Notes under the pieces: generated by a model
The model's input: the letters and a program-made list of their open reading frames with translations, nothing else
Told to the model about the DNA's origin: nothing
Databases searched by the model: none
In this document: one piece after another, positions 27,222-37,002 of the stretch
How positions within the stretch are numbered: the stretch's first letter is position 1
Layout: every line of letters begins with the position of its first letter
Origin: Intrasporangiaceae bacterium URHB0013
GTDB lineage: Bacteria > Actinomycetota > Actinomycetes > Actinomycetales > Dermatophilaceae
DNA: 64,000 bases
Direction: 5' to 3'
Assembly: GCA_000620545.1 (NCBI GenBank)
Contig: JIBA01000015.1
Span: 248,001 to 312,000, forward strand
Translations under genes and position numbers: made by a program

Positions 27222-28061
27222 TCACATCTCCTCGTGGGTGTCCGGATCGCCGCCGAAGAGGCGACCGTCCTCGCGCCCGAGCGCGGAGATCGCGGCGACC
27301 TCCTCCCGGTCCAGCTCGAAACCGAAGACGTCGAGATTGCCCCGCTGCCGCTCGGGGTCCGACGACTTCGGCAGCGGCACGACGCCCAGCTGCACCTGCC
27401 AGCGCAGGATCACCTGGGCCGGCGTGACGCCGTGCGCCTCGGCGGCCGCAGCCACCGGGTCGGCTGCGAAGGGCGCGTTGCGCTTGCCGAGCGGGCTCCA
27501 CGCCTCAGTGACGATCCCGAGTCGCTCGTGCGCCGCTCGCAGCTGCTCCTGCGGGAAGAGCGGGTGCAGCTCGACCTGGTTGAGCACCGGCGTGACCCCT
27601 GTCGCCTCGATGACGTCGGCGAGGTGCTGCTCGGTGAAGTTGCTGACGCCGACCGACCGCACGAGCCCGCGCTCACGGCACTCGACGAGCGCCCGGTAGG
27701 CGTCGACGTAGAGCCCGACGCTCGGGTTGGGCCAGTGGATGAGGACGACGTCGACCCGCTCGAGGCCAAGGCGCTCCAGCGACCCCTCGACGGAGGCGAT
27801 GGCACGGTCGTACGCGTGGTCCCGGCCGGGCACCTTCGTCTGGACGACGAGCTCGTCGCGGGGAACGCCGGACCTGCGGATCGCTTCGCCCACCTCGGCC
27901 TCGTTGCCGTAGTTGACCGCCGTGTCCAGCAGGCGGTAGCCCGCCTCGAGGGCCGAGACCATGGCGCGTATGCCGTCCTCTCCCGTGAGGGGGTACGTGC
28001 CGAAGCCGGTGGCCGGGATGGTCGTGCCGTCGCCGAGAGTGCGTGTCGGAGCCTGCGTCAT
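27222..28061 (-). CDS. Aldo/keto reductase
   Basis: NADPH-dependent carbonyl reductase of 279 residues. The catalytic tetrad is visible: Asp46 (LLDTA), Tyr51 (NYGNE), Lys76 (QTKV) and His109 (IHWPNP). The C-terminal coenzyme-binding motif is PLPKSSDPERQRGN. It is similar in length and motifs to 2,5-diketo-D-gluconate reductase-type members. The ATG at 28061 follows GGGA. Substrate is unknown. Confidence 0.9.
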   Translation of the reverse strand: MTQAPTRTLGDGTTIPATGFGTYPLTGEDGIRAMVSALEAGYRLLDTAVNYGNEAEVGEAIRRSGVPRDELVVQTKVPGRDHAYDRAIASVEGSLERLGLERVDVVLIHWPNPSVGLYVDAYRALVECRERGLVRSVGVSNFTEQHLADVIEATGVTPVLNQVELHPLFPQEQLRAAHERLGIVTEAWSPLGKRNAPFAADPVAAAAEAHGVTPAQVILRWQVQLGVVPLPKSSDPERQRGNLDVFGFELDREEVAAISALGREDGRLFGGDPDTHEEM

Positions 28062-28262
28062 GGGTCCCAACCTAGGGACTCGACGGGCGCGGGGCGAGAG
28101 CCGACGCGATGACGCGGCCGCACCCTCGTGCACGTGACCCGCGAGGGCGGTCCCCGGTCAGCCAGTGCCACGAGACGAGGCGACCACCGCTGGGGGATGA
28201 TCGGTACGGGACCCCGCCATCGGGCAGGGTCCCCGATGACAGCCGAGGAGGACGACGGACCG

Positions 28263-28628
28263 ATGGCCGAGGACCGCGGACGCTTCCCCCGCTCCGTGTT
28301 CGAGGAGGGCGAGGACCCGGACCCCCGCTTCAGCCTCGCCAACGAGCGCACCTTCCTCGCCTGGATCCGCACCGGTCTGGCCTTCGTGGCCGCCGGGGTC
28401 GCCGTGGAGGCGCTGCAGCTGCCCCTGACCGCGTGGCTGCGCGCCACGATCTCGGTCCTGCTCGTCCTCGCGGGCATCGCCGCCACCGCACAGGCCTGGC
28501 TCGCGTGGGTGCGCACCGAGCGCGCGATGCGCCGCCTCGCCCCCCTGCCGTCGTCGGGACTCAAGCTGCCCATCGCGCTGCTGCTCGGGCTCGTGGGCCT
28601 CGCCGTCGTCGTCGGGCTGTTGCTGTGA
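28263..28628 (+). CDS. DUF202 membrane protein, YidH-like
   Basis: A 121-residue inner-membrane protein with three hydrophobic segments. It has the DUF202 signature DPRFSLANERTFLAWIRTGLAF near the N-terminus. AGGAGG lies 11 bases before the ATG at 28263, though an in-frame ATG at 28236 is possible. It is coupled by GTGA overlap to a second DUF202 gene. Such pairs (YidH-YidG) are common; function is unknown. Confidence 0.86.
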   Translation: MAEDRGRFPRSVFEEGEDPDPRFSLANERTFLAWIRTGLAFVAAGVAVEALQLPLTAWLRATISVLLVLAGIAATAQAWLAWVRTERAMRRLAPLPSSGLKLPIALLLGLVGLAVVVGLLL

Positions 28629-28966
28629 CCTCGCCGGCCGACCCGGGCCTGCAGGCCGAACGCACGTCGCTCGCCTGGCGCCGCACGGCGCTCTCGGTCG
28701 CGGTCGGCTCGCTCGTCGGCCTGCGCATCCTCCCGCCGCAGCTGGGACCGCTGGGCTACGCCGTGTCAGCCCTCGGCCTGGTGTGGAGCCTCGACCTCGC
28801 TCTGACGGCACGACGCCGCTACCGCGACGGCAGCCGCGTCCTGCGCGCCCGGGACGCCATGGACGGCCGCGCTGTGGTCGCCCCGACGCTGGCCCGGACG
28901 GCCGGGGCCGCCGCCGTCGTCGCGCTCGCGGCACTGGCCTTCGTCGTCGTGGTCGCGGGCACCTGA
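28625..28966 (+). CDS. DUF202 membrane protein, YidG-like
   Basis: A 113-residue protein with three membrane spans. GLQAERTSLAWRRTALS is the diverged DUF202 signature, with Trp-Arg-Arg in place of Trp-Ile-Arg. The GTG at 28625 overlaps the previous stop (GTGA). It is probably a hetero-oligomer partner of the upstream protein. It converges on the MMPL exporter gene. Confidence 0.84.
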   Translation: MTSPADPGLQAERTSLAWRRTALSVAVGSLVGLRILPPQLGPLGYAVSALGLVWSLDLALTARRRYRDGSRVLRARDAMDGRAVVAPTLARTAGAAAVVALAALAFVVVVAGT

Positions 28967-29011
28967 CGGCGCGGCACTGCACGCCGAGCGCTCGGTCGCG
29001 CAGCGTCTGCC

Positions 29012-31228
29012 TCAGGAGGCGGGGTGGCCGACCGACGGCTCGGAGACCGCAGCGCCGGCGGACTCGCTGGTGGGCCGGAGCTTCTCGCCCTCGATGTCGA
29101 CATCGGGCATCGCCCGGTCGAGCCGCCGGGGCAACCACCACGCCCTGTCGCCGAGGAACGACATGACCGCCGGCACGAGCGAGAGGCGCACGACGAACGC
29201 GTCCACCGCCACGCCGAACGCGAGCGCAAAGCCCATCGACTTGATGATCGGGTCCTCGACGAGGATGAAGCCGGCGAAGACCGACATCATGATGAGCGCG
29301 GCCGCCACGACCACCCGGGCGCCGTGGCCGACGCCGGCGACGACCGCCTCGCGAGCCGTGTCGCCGTGCACGAAGTCCTCGCGCATCCGGGAGACGAGGA
29401 AGACCTCGTAGTCCATGGCCAGGCCGAAGAGGATGCCGATCAGCAGGATCGGCAGGAAGCTGACGAGCGGCCCTGCGGTGTCGAGGCCGACGAGTGACGA
29501 CAGCCAGCCCCACTGGAAGATCGCGACGGTCGCCCCGAACGCTGCGCCGATTGTCAGGAGGAAGCCGAGGGTCGCCGTGAGCGGCACGAGCAGCGAGCGG
29601 AACATGAGCATGAGCAGCACGAAGCCGAGCCCGACGACGACGAGCAGGTAGACCGGGAGCGCGGCGGCAAGCTTGTCGGACACGTCCACACCGACGGCTG
29701 TCACGCCGGTGACCGAGATCTCGACCCCGGTCGCGGCCGACGTCGCGGCGAGGGCCGAGCGCAGGTCGCGCACGAGGTCGACGGTGGCCTCGGCGGTCGG
29801 TCCCGACTTGGGGATGACGGCGAGGATGGTCGTGCGCCCGTCCGCGCTGGACTGCCCCGGGGCGACGGCCAGCACGCCGCCCAGGCCGGCCGCCGCCTTG
29901 GCGGCACCGGCCGTGGCCTGCTGCACCTGCTGCTGCGTGTCGCCGTGGACCACCATGACGAGTCGCCCGTTGAAGCCCTCGCCGAAGCCCTCCGAGATGA
30001 GGTCGTACGCGAGGCGCTTGCTGCTCGTGACCGGCGCCGTGCCGTCGTCGGGCAGTGCGAGACGCATGTCGGCGGCGGGGAGCGCGACCGCGCCGAGGAC
30101 GACGACGCCGGCGAGGAGCACCGGCACCCGGCGACGTACCGTGAAGCGGCCCCAGGCGAACCCGTGGTTGCCGGTCCGCTCGTCGGGGTCCGTCCCGGCC
30201 TCCTCGTTGAGGTCTCCCCGACGCTGTCGGCGGGACAGGACCCGGTCACCGGCGAAGCCGAGGAGCGCCGGCAGCAGCGTCACCGCCACGAGGACTGCCA
30301 CGAGGACGGTTCCGGCGGCGGCGAGGCCCATCGCCGTGAGGAACGGGATGCCGACGACGGACAGGCCGGCCAAGGCGATGATGACGGTGAGGCCGGCGAA
30401 GACGACGGCGGTGCCGGCGGTACCCACGGCACGGCCTGCTGCTTCCTGCCGGTCGAGGCCGAGGGCGAGGTTGTGCCGGTAGCGCGAGGTGATGAACAGC
30501 GAGTAGTCGATGCCGACGGCGAGTCCGAGCATGAGCGCGAGCACCGGGGTGACGCTGGAGAGCTCGACCGCGTGCCCGACGATGAGCAGGCCGATCATGC
30601 CGACACCGACACCGACGAGCGCGTTGACCATCGTCATGCCGGCCGCGACGAGCGAGCCGAAGGTGATGACGAGCACCACGAGGGCCACGAGCACGCCGAT
30701 GCCCTCGGTGGAGCCGATCTCCGGGGTGGCGAGCAGGGGTTCGCCACCGGCGGCCACGGCCCATCCGGCCGGGGCACCGTCGCCGAGAGCCTCGTAGGCG
30801 GCGCGCTGTGCGGCGCTCAGCTCGTCAGCCGGCGCGTCGAACTGCACCGTGACGAGGCCGTAGCGACCGTCGGGGCTGATCGCCTTGGTGTCGAAGGGAC
30901 TCAGTGCACCCACGACGCCGGGGACCCGTGCCGCCCGGGCCACGACACCGTCGACGACGGCCTTGGAGGCGGGAGCGACGACGGTCTGCCCCTCGGGCGC
31001 CCGGATCACGACGGACCCGGACGCGCCGCTGGCCTGCGGGAACTCCTGGGCGAGCGCCTCGAGCGCGCGCTGGGACTCGGTGCCCGGGATCGTCACGCTC
31101 GAGGTGGGAGCGCTGCCGAGCGTCAGCAGCACCGCGGCCAGCACGGCGAGCAGGACAAGCCAGGCGGATGCGACGAGGCCGCGACGACCGAACGCGAAGC
31201 GTCCGATCCGGTGGAGCAGGGTGGCCAT
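29012..31228 (-). CDS. MMPL/RND-family exporter
   Basis: A 738-residue proton-driven transporter with a duplicated layout: one span, an extracellular porter loop and five or more spans, repeated. GIDYSLFITSRYRHN and the second copy AMDYEVFLVSRMRED are the paired MMPL signatures in the fourth-helix region, each with Asp-Tyr for proton relay. The ATG at 31228 has GGAGA upstream. The divergent TetR gene and the operator between them indicate local repression. Actinobacterial relatives export lipids, pigments or drugs; the cargo is not evident. Confidence 0.92.
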   Translation of the reverse strand: MATLLHRIGRFAFGRRGLVASAWLVLLAVLAAVLLTLGSAPTSSVTIPGTESQRALEALAQEFPQASGASGSVVIRAPEGQTVVAPASKAVVDGVVARAARVPGVVGALSPFDTKAISPDGRYGLVTVQFDAPADELSAAQRAAYEALGDGAPAGWAVAAGGEPLLATPEIGSTEGIGVLVALVVLVITFGSLVAAGMTMVNALVGVGVGMIGLLIVGHAVELSSVTPVLALMLGLAVGIDYSLFITSRYRHNLALGLDRQEAAGRAVGTAGTAVVFAGLTVIIALAGLSVVGIPFLTAMGLAAAGTVLVAVLVAVTLLPALLGFAGDRVLSRRQRRGDLNEEAGTDPDERTGNHGFAWGRFTVRRRVPVLLAGVVVLGAVALPAADMRLALPDDGTAPVTSSKRLAYDLISEGFGEGFNGRLVMVVHGDTQQQVQQATAGAAKAAAGLGGVLAVAPGQSSADGRTTILAVIPKSGPTAEATVDLVRDLRSALAATSAATGVEISVTGVTAVGVDVSDKLAAALPVYLLVVVGLGFVLLMLMFRSLLVPLTATLGFLLTIGAAFGATVAIFQWGWLSSLVGLDTAGPLVSFLPILLIGILFGLAMDYEVFLVSRMREDFVHGDTAREAVVAGVGHGARVVVAAALIMMSVFAGFILVEDPIIKSMGFALAFGVAVDAFVVRLSLVPAVMSFLGDRAWWLPRRLDRAMPDVDIEGEKLRPTSESAGAAVSEPSVGHPAS

Positions 31229-31328
31229 CGGGGTGTCTCCAGGGGCTCGGGGGCGGCTCGCCCACGGGTGGGTGCGAGCTCGCCGTGGTGGTGGTGGCCG
31301 GCCGGGCACCGCTGACCGGCGCGAACCA

Positions 31329-31348
31329 AGTTATCCGATCGGCTAACT
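31329..31348. promoter_or_regulatory. TetR-type operator between exporter and regulator
   Basis: A 20-bp near-perfect palindrome has half-sites AGTTA and TAACT flanking a CCGATCGG core. Only one base pair breaks the symmetry. It lies between the divergent exporter and TetR genes, within the likely promoter zone of both. Confidence 0.8.
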
Positions 31349-31486
31349 GAGGACCAAGCCGGTCGGCCGGCTTCGCTAGGGTGGCGCCGACCGCTGCCTC
31401 GGCCCGAGCGCACCCATCGCCGCCGTGCCAGGCAGCACACGGCATACGACACGTCCCCCGGGACACCGGAGAAGAAGGAGGCGGCC

Positions 31487-32047
31487 ATGGCTCGACCCCA
31501 GTCTCCGCGGGGCCACGGTCGTCGCCGCGTCATCGATGCCGCAGTCGAGCTCTTCGCCGAGCACGGGGTCTCCGGCACGTCGCTGCAGATGATCGCCGAC
31601 CACCTCGGCGTGACCAAGGCAGCCGTCTACTACCAGTTCCACGCCAAGGAGGACATCGTCCTCGCGGTCCTGGAGGAGGCACTGGTCGACATGTCGGCGT
31701 TCGTGACCGCCGCGGAGGCCGAGCCCTCGCCCGACGCGGCCGCGATGGCTGCCCTGCACGGGCTCGTCGACCTCATGATCGGTCACCGCCAGGTCGTCGC
31801 GGCGCTGATGCGCGACCCCGAGGTCGAGCGGATCATGGCTGCGCACGACGACCTCAACTCGCTCATCGGTCGACTCACCGCGCTGCTCCTCGGGCCCTCC
31901 CCCGACCTGCGTCGCCGCGTCGCCGTCTCCGTGGTGGGGGCCGGCGTGGCCCAGGCCGGCATCGACCCGATGCTCTCCGACGTCGACGACGAGACCCTGC
32001 GCGCCGAGCTGCTCGGCCTCGGGCCGGCGATGCTTCCCCGCGCCTGA
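31487..32047 (+). CDS. TetR-family repressor of the adjacent exporter
   Basis: A 186-residue TetR protein. The N-terminal helix-turn-helix is VIDAAVELFAEHGVSGTSLQ with TKAAVYYQFHAKEDI as the recognition helix. The C-terminal ligand domain is helical and alanine-rich. AGGAGG precedes the ATG. Divergent arrangement and the palindrome at 31329-31348 make it the probable repressor of the MMPL exporter and itself. The ligand is unknown. Confidence 0.92.
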   Translation: MARPQSPRGHGRRRVIDAAVELFAEHGVSGTSLQMIADHLGVTKAAVYYQFHAKEDIVLAVLEEALVDMSAFVTAAEAEPSPDAAAMAALHGLVDLMIGHRQVVAALMRDPEVERIMAAHDDLNSLIGRLTALLLGPSPDLRRRVAVSVVGAGVAQAGIDPMLSDVDDETLRAELLGLGPAMLPRA

Positions 32048-32157
32048 GGGCAGCGGCGCACGGGTTGACGTGGGCATCCGAGGCCGGCGCCCCGCGCGAC
32101 GAGCACGTCCGCGGCGACGCTGACGAGCCCCCACGGCGTGCGCACGACAGCCGGGCG

Positions 32158-34122
32158 TCACGCGAAGACGCCCTCCCGGAACTGCTCGCGAACGCGGACC
32201 GCGGCCTGGATGGCGTGCATCTGCTCGTCGGAGCACTTCAGGCCGTAGACGTCGCGGATGAACTCGGGCAGGTCGGCCCGGTAGTCGTGGGCCCAGGCCC
32301 GGAACTCGCCGGGTACCTGCGCGTTCTTCATGTCGATGAGGGTCTGGAAGAACGTCGTGACGGGACGCCACCGCATCTCGGCCGGTATGCCGCGTGGTGA
32401 CCGCGGCGGCACGTCCTCGCGGCGCGGTCGGTCGGGCCCCAGCCAGGCAGGCCTGCGGTTGAGCAGGTCGGGGCCGAACTTCGTGACGCCGTCGTTGTCG
32501 TGGCTGAGCAGCACGTAGCGCAGGCGGTCCCGGGCCTCCTGACCCAGGGCCATGTACTGCTCGTGGTCGTTGACGACGGCAACGAGGCTCGGGTTGACGT
32601 CGGGCCGCGGGGCCCCGGTGACCTCGTGCATCCATTTGCTCGCACCGGGCGTGCCGATCCACAGGGCCCGGTCGATGCCGAGCGCCTGCGGTCCGAGGGT
32701 TCCCCAGCCGAGCAGCACGTCCTGGCTCGTGTGCGCGCCGAGCGACTCCCCGAAGAGCACGACCTCGGGCCGCTCGTCCGGGGGCATGGCGCGGACCCGC
32801 TGGAGGATGCTCAGCCACAGGAGCCGGTTCTGTTCCCGGGCGTCGCGGACCTTCCCGAGCGACAACGGCGAGGGGCGCTTCGAGTACTGCATCGTGACGC
32901 TCGCGACGTCACCGCGGGTGAGGTACTGCGCTGCGGCCATCGCGACGTAGTTGACGTAGCCGGTGCCGGTCGGCGACACGAGCATGAGCATCGACCGGGA
33001 CCAGGCGTCGGTGCGGTCCAGCTCGGCCACCGCGAGCTCGACGCGCTCGGTGGGGGTCGCCCCGCTGTCCAGTCCGACGAACACCTGCACCGGGTGCGCG
33101 CGGGCGGGCTCACCCATGACGGTCGGGATGGACAGGTCGGGGGGGATCCTGCCGTCGGAGAGCGCCTGTGGGTGCGCGATGGGTTCGGGACGCACGAACG
33201 TGACGGCGTGGCGGCGGCCCTCTCGCCCGAGAGAGTCCCAGGACACGAGGCTCGCCGGGTCGCCACTCATCATCGGGTGGGTCCACACACCGGGTGCAGC
33301 GCGCATCCACGGGTCCACCGACGTGGTCACCGCCTCGATCCGCTGCATGGCGCGGGTCCAGAGCGCGCTGACGGCGACGCCCGCGCCGGCCACGAAGACG
33401 GCGTGGGAGGCCAGCTGCCAGGCGAGGCCAGCACCGGGCGACTGCCCGGGGGCGAGGCGCCGGACCTGCTCGGCGGTCCATCGCTCGCCCCAGCTGGCTC
33501 CGTAGAGCAGCGCGAGGACGCCGCCGCCGGCAGCCAGTCCCCGGAGGGTGGGCACGTCGTCCAGGGTGTCGACCCCGGAGTCGAACGCGGACCGGCGCAC
33601 ACGCTCGACGACCGCCGACGTCGCGAGACCGACCGGGATCGACAAGGGCAGGGCCGCGAGGCGTCCGCCGGCGCCGATGGCCCGGTCCAGGGTCCGCACC
33701 CCGGCCGTCGCCCCGATGAGGGCCGAGCCGCAGAGTGCCGTGGCACCCATCCGCCACGCCGCCTGGCGCAGCAGGCCTTCCCTCGCCGTCGACACGCCGC
33801 GTCGGTCGAGGTAGGCGGCGGCACCGAGTCCCAGCGGGGCCATGGCCAGCTCGGACCCCATGACGGCGACGGACCTGCGTCGCTGGTCGGACCATTCGTC
33901 GGGGAAGACACCCCAGGTGGCCACGGCGCGGGCCAGGACGTCGATGACGTCCTGCGCCGTCAGCGCCAGCAGGTAGCTCGAGCCGGTCGAGAGTCCGGTG
34001 ATGATGCCCTGGTCCTTCCAGGAGCGCTTGGACAGGGACGGTGCGAGCGTCGGCGGCGTGACTCCCGCCGCCATGACGAGGCCTGCCTTCTGCCCCGTGT
34101 GGACGAAGTCCGAATGCTCCAT
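32158..34122 (-). CDS. Membrane alpha/beta hydrolase (Abhydrolase_9 family)
   Basis: A 654-residue protein. The N-terminal 270 or so residues hold several hydrophobic segments. A cytoplasmic or extracellular alpha/beta-hydrolase-like domain follows, with SPTGTGYVNYVA and nucleophile elbow FGESLGAHTS (Ser near residue 457). HDNDGVTKFGPDLL is a conserved late motif. The layout matches the PF15420 and PF10081 domain pair of actinobacteria, from memory. The start has GGGAGGG upstream. Substrate is unknown; lipid or cell-envelope esters would fit the membrane location. Confidence 0.85.
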   Translation of the reverse strand: MEHSDFVHTGQKAGLVMAAGVTPPTLAPSLSKRSWKDQGIITGLSTGSSYLLALTAQDVIDVLARAVATWGVFPDEWSDQRRRSVAVMGSELAMAPLGLGAAAYLDRRGVSTAREGLLRQAAWRMGATALCGSALIGATAGVRTLDRAIGAGGRLAALPLSIPVGLATSAVVERVRRSAFDSGVDTLDDVPTLRGLAAGGGVLALLYGASWGERWTAEQVRRLAPGQSPGAGLAWQLASHAVFVAGAGVAVSALWTRAMQRIEAVTTSVDPWMRAAPGVWTHPMMSGDPASLVSWDSLGREGRRHAVTFVRPEPIAHPQALSDGRIPPDLSIPTVMGEPARAHPVQVFVGLDSGATPTERVELAVAELDRTDAWSRSMLMLVSPTGTGYVNYVAMAAAQYLTRGDVASVTMQYSKRPSPLSLGKVRDAREQNRLLWLSILQRVRAMPPDERPEVVLFGESLGAHTSQDVLLGWGTLGPQALGIDRALWIGTPGASKWMHEVTGAPRPDVNPSLVAVVNDHEQYMALGQEARDRLRYVLLSHDNDGVTKFGPDLLNRRPAWLGPDRPRREDVPPRSPRGIPAEMRWRPVTTFFQTLIDMKNAQVPGEFRAWAHDYRADLPEFIRDVYGLKCSDEQMHAIQAAVRVREQFREGVFA

Positions 34123-34302
34123 GGGCCCTCCCGGCGCTGGACCGGCAACGAGTGGACCTGCTGTCGCACTCGCTCCGTCACTCGAGCATGGTCACGTCCG
34201 GAGGCGTTGCGCTCACCCGTCCGGGGTGATCTTCGGTCGCGTCAGGAGTCCTGTCTGCGTCGAGAAGGCCCACGAGGTGCCAACGGTGAGCATCATGGAT
34301 CC

Positions 34303-35712
34303 ATGGCTGCCAACCTCGAGGTCGACCCCTCGGCGCTCACCACCCGCCTCGACTCGCCGGACGGGAGGTCGTTCGTCGTGCGGGGCCCGGCGAGCGAGCG
34401 CCCGATGGCGGGCGACTACCTCGAGCTCGAGGGCGAGGGCGGCATGCTCGCCTTCGTCGAGGACGTGGCTGTCGACGCCGGCGACACCGTCTTCTCGGCC
34501 ACTGGCACGTTGGTGCCGGTCGGCGACGGCTCCGGAGCGGCGGGACGGCCGGTGGACTCGGCGTGGCACGCCGTCGCGGTGCGCACGACCCACCCGGACG
34601 CCGTCGCACGTCTGCTGTCGGGGACCGACCCCGAGCTGCACCTCGGCCAGCTCGCGGGTCACGACTCGGTGGGCGTTGCCCTCGTGCCCAACCGACTCAA
34701 CCGGCACACCTTCTGGTGCGGGCAGAGCGGCTCCGGCAAGACGTACGCCCTGGGCGTGCTCCTCGAGCGCATTCTCCTGAGCACGCGCCTGCCCATGGTC
34801 GTCTTCGACCCCAACAGTGACTTCGTCCGGCTGCACGAGCAGGCCGTCGCACCCGCCTCGGACCAGGCGCGGGCACTGCGGGAGCGGGAGGTCGTCATCC
34901 TGCGGCCCGATGACGCGGAGTCACCGCTTCGGGTGCGCTTCACCGAGCTCACCGCACGCGCCAAGGCGGCGGTGCTGCGCCTGGACCCGATCGTCGACCG
35001 TGCGGAGTACAACGCCTTGCTGCGCCTCTTCGACAGCGACTTCGACACCGTCGACGCGGAACGGATCGTGCCGTACCTGCGGTCGCTCGGGGACCCGGAC
35101 GCCGAGGCCCTCGCCCAGCGCCTCGAGAACCTCGGGGTCGTCGAGTGGAGGACGACGTGGGCGTTCGGCGCGACGCCCGCGACCGAGGTCATCGCCGGCC
35201 GGCCGGCGGCGACCGTGCTCGACCTCGGCGGCTACGACCGCTCCGAGGAGCAGCTCGCCGTCGCGCTCGCCGTCCTCGACGACCTGTGGGCTCGCCGGGG
35301 CGAGCGCCGGCCCCTGCTCATCGTCGTCGACGAGGCCCACAACCTGTGCCCGCCCGACCCGGAGACCCCGCTCGGCGTCGCGGTGCGCGACCGGCTCATC
35401 CAGATCGCCGCCGAGGGCCGCAAGTACGGACTGTGGCTGCTCCTGTCGACCCAGCGTCCGTCGAAGGTGCACCCGGGCATCGTGTCCCAGTGCGACAACC
35501 TCACGCTGATGCGGATGAACTCGCGCGACGACCTCGACCAGCTCGCGTCCGTCTTCGGGTTCGTGCCCCGGGGGCTCCTCGCGCAGGCCGCCCGCTTCCG
35601 CCAGGGCGAGGCCCTGCTGGCCGGCGGGTTCGTGACGATGCCGAGCATCGTGCGAGTGCGCGGACGCGTCACGCCGCAAGGCGGCACCGACGTGCCCGTG
35701 CCGATGCCCTGA
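34303..35712 (+). CDS. HerA/DUF87-type ATPase
   Basis: A 469-residue ATPase. An N-terminal beta-rich domain of about 110 residues (HAS-barrel-like) leads to Walker A GQSGSGKTY (near residue 140), Walker B LLIVVDEAHNL (near 342) and the sensor-type LLSTQRPSKV. Such proteins are hexameric DNA pumps or translocases in the FtsK/HerA superfamily. No nuclease (NurA or SIR2-like) gene is adjacent, so there is no sign of a defence cassette. The first in-frame ATG is 34303; the ribosome site is poor. Confidence 0.86.
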   Translation: MAANLEVDPSALTTRLDSPDGRSFVVRGPASERPMAGDYLELEGEGGMLAFVEDVAVDAGDTVFSATGTLVPVGDGSGAAGRPVDSAWHAVAVRTTHPDAVARLLSGTDPELHLGQLAGHDSVGVALVPNRLNRHTFWCGQSGSGKTYALGVLLERILLSTRLPMVVFDPNSDFVRLHEQAVAPASDQARALREREVVILRPDDAESPLRVRFTELTARAKAAVLRLDPIVDRAEYNALLRLFDSDFDTVDAERIVPYLRSLGDPDAEALAQRLENLGVVEWRTTWAFGATPATEVIAGRPAATVLDLGGYDRSEEQLAVALAVLDDLWARRGERRPLLIVVDEAHNLCPPDPETPLGVAVRDRLIQIAAEGRKYGLWLLLSTQRPSKVHPGIVSQCDNLTLMRMNSRDDLDQLASVFGFVPRGLLAQAARFRQGEALLAGGFVTMPSIVRVRGRVTPQGGTDVPVPMP

Positions 35713-35742
35713 CCGCTCCGCAGTCGGTTCCCGGATGCGGGC

Positions 35743-37002
35743 TCAGGCGCTCGGCGGCGCCAAGGGCTCCGAGCCTCCCGGAGGCGTCTCAGGCTCCTGG
35801 GGCACCGGGGGGAAGGCGATCGCCTCGCCCTCGATGCGCAGCCGTAGCTCGGTGCCCTTCGCGGCGATGAACGCGTTGGAGTGCCGGATGCTGATGATCT
35901 CAACGTCGCGCGCGAGCACCGCTGTCTCGCAACCCGGCTCACGGCCCGAGGTCAGCTCGAGCCGGACGGTGCTCTCGGGTCCGAAGTAGTCGGTGTCGAC
36001 GACGACGCCGCGGATGGGCCCCTGCTCGTCGACGCGGATCTGCTCGGGTCGCAGCATGAGCTGGACGCGGCCCCGATGGGTCGTCGGCGCGATCGGCACG
36101 GCTCCCAGCGAGCACGTGGCGGTGTCTCCGTCCACCCACGCCTCGAGCATGACGGCGTCGCCGAGGAACTCGGCCGTGGCCCGGTCGACCGGTCGGGTGT
36201 AGACCTCCAGGGGGCTGTCGACCTGGGCGAGCAGGCCGTCTCGCATCACGGCGACCTGGTCGGCGAAGCTCAGCGCCTCTGCCTGGTCGTGGGTCACGAG
36301 GACCGTCGTGATTCCGGCGTCGTGCAGCACCTTGGCGACGGTGCGCCGGGTCGCGACCCGCAGGCCCGCGTCCAGGGCAGAGAACGACTCGTCGAGGAGC
36401 ATGAGCTCGGGCTCGCGGGCGAGGGCCCGCGCGAGCGCCACCCGCTGCTGCTGGCCGCCCGAGATCTCGTGCGGGCGTCGGGCCGCGAGCGCGCTGTCGA
36501 GCGAGACCATCTCGAGCAGCTCGGCGACGCGGGCCCTCGTGGCACGTCGACCCCCTGACAGGGACCGGGTGTCGATGCCGAAGGCGATGTTCTGGCCGAC
36601 GGTGAGGTGTGGGAAGAGTGCCCCGTCCTGGGCGACGTAGCCGACGTCGCGGTGGTGCGCCGGGACCCAGGCGTCGCCGTCGGCGAGCGCACGCCCGCTC
36701 AGCGTGACTGACCCCGCGTCGGCACGCTCGAAGCCCGCGATGAGCCGCAGCAACGTCGTCTTGCCCGATCCCGACGGGCCGACGATGGCCGTCGTGCTGC
36801 CGGGGTCGACCGAGAGGGTTACCCCGCGCAGCACCTGCTGCGGGCCGAAGCTCTTGACCAGGCCGCTGACCTCGAGTCGGCCACCCGATGCGGGGTCGTG
36901 GCGGTCGACCCGTGACGTCGCGAGGGTCCGGGAGGACCGCTTGGTCGACGAGGTCGGCTTGGTCGACGAGGTCGACGAGGTCGACGGGGATGTCGGGGTC
37001 AT
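35743..37002 (-). CDS. Ferric iron ABC transporter ATPase (FbpC-like)
   Basis: The 419-residue ATPase energises an Fbp-type Fe3+ importer. Walker A is GPSGSGKTT, the signature is [16 protein letters not shown] and Walker B is [12 protein letters not shown]; the C-terminal TOBE-like domain has MLRPEQIRV. The N-terminal 50 residues are a Thr/Ser-rich tail encoded by 9-bp tandem repeats and are absent from typical FbpC. The start overlaps the permease stop (ATGA). The fbp order and the iron box upstream support Fe3+ over spermidine or other metals. Confidence 0.92.
   Translation of the reverse strand: MTPTSPSTSSTSSTKPTSSTKRSSRTLATSRVDRHDPASGGRLEVSGLVKSFGPQQVLRGVTLSVDPGSTTAIVGPSGSGKTTLLRLIAGFERADAGSVTLSGRALADGDAWVPAHHRDVGYVAQDGALFPHLTVGQNIAFGIDTRSLSGGRRATRARVAELLEMVSLDSALAARRPHEISGGQQQRVALARALAREPELMLLDESFSALDAGLRVATRRTVAKVLHDAGITTVLVTHDQAEALSFADQVAVMRDGLLAQVDSPLEVYTRPVDRATAEFLGDAVMLEAWVDGDTATCSLGAVPIAPTTHRGRVQLMLRPEQIRVDEQGPIRGVVVDTDYFGPESTVRLELTSGREPGCETAVLARDVEIISIRHSNAFIAAKGTELRLRIEGEAIAFPPVPQEPETPPGGSEPLAPPSA
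36943..36987. repeat. 9-bp tandem repeat inside the ATPase gene
   Basis: Five units of GGTCGACGA, with changes in the second and fifth, encode the Ser-Ser-Thr-rich N-terminal tail of the ATPase. Units are a whole number of codons, so copy-number change would keep the frame. Confidence 0.85.

Noticed and set aside
32500-34302. Extending the HerA-like ATPase upstream
   Set aside because: The extra 600 codons are antisense to the alpha/beta hydrolase gene.
34303-35712. HerA-based antiphage defence system
   Set aside because: No nuclease, SIR2 or DUF4297 gene adjoins; the ATPase appears to stand alone.
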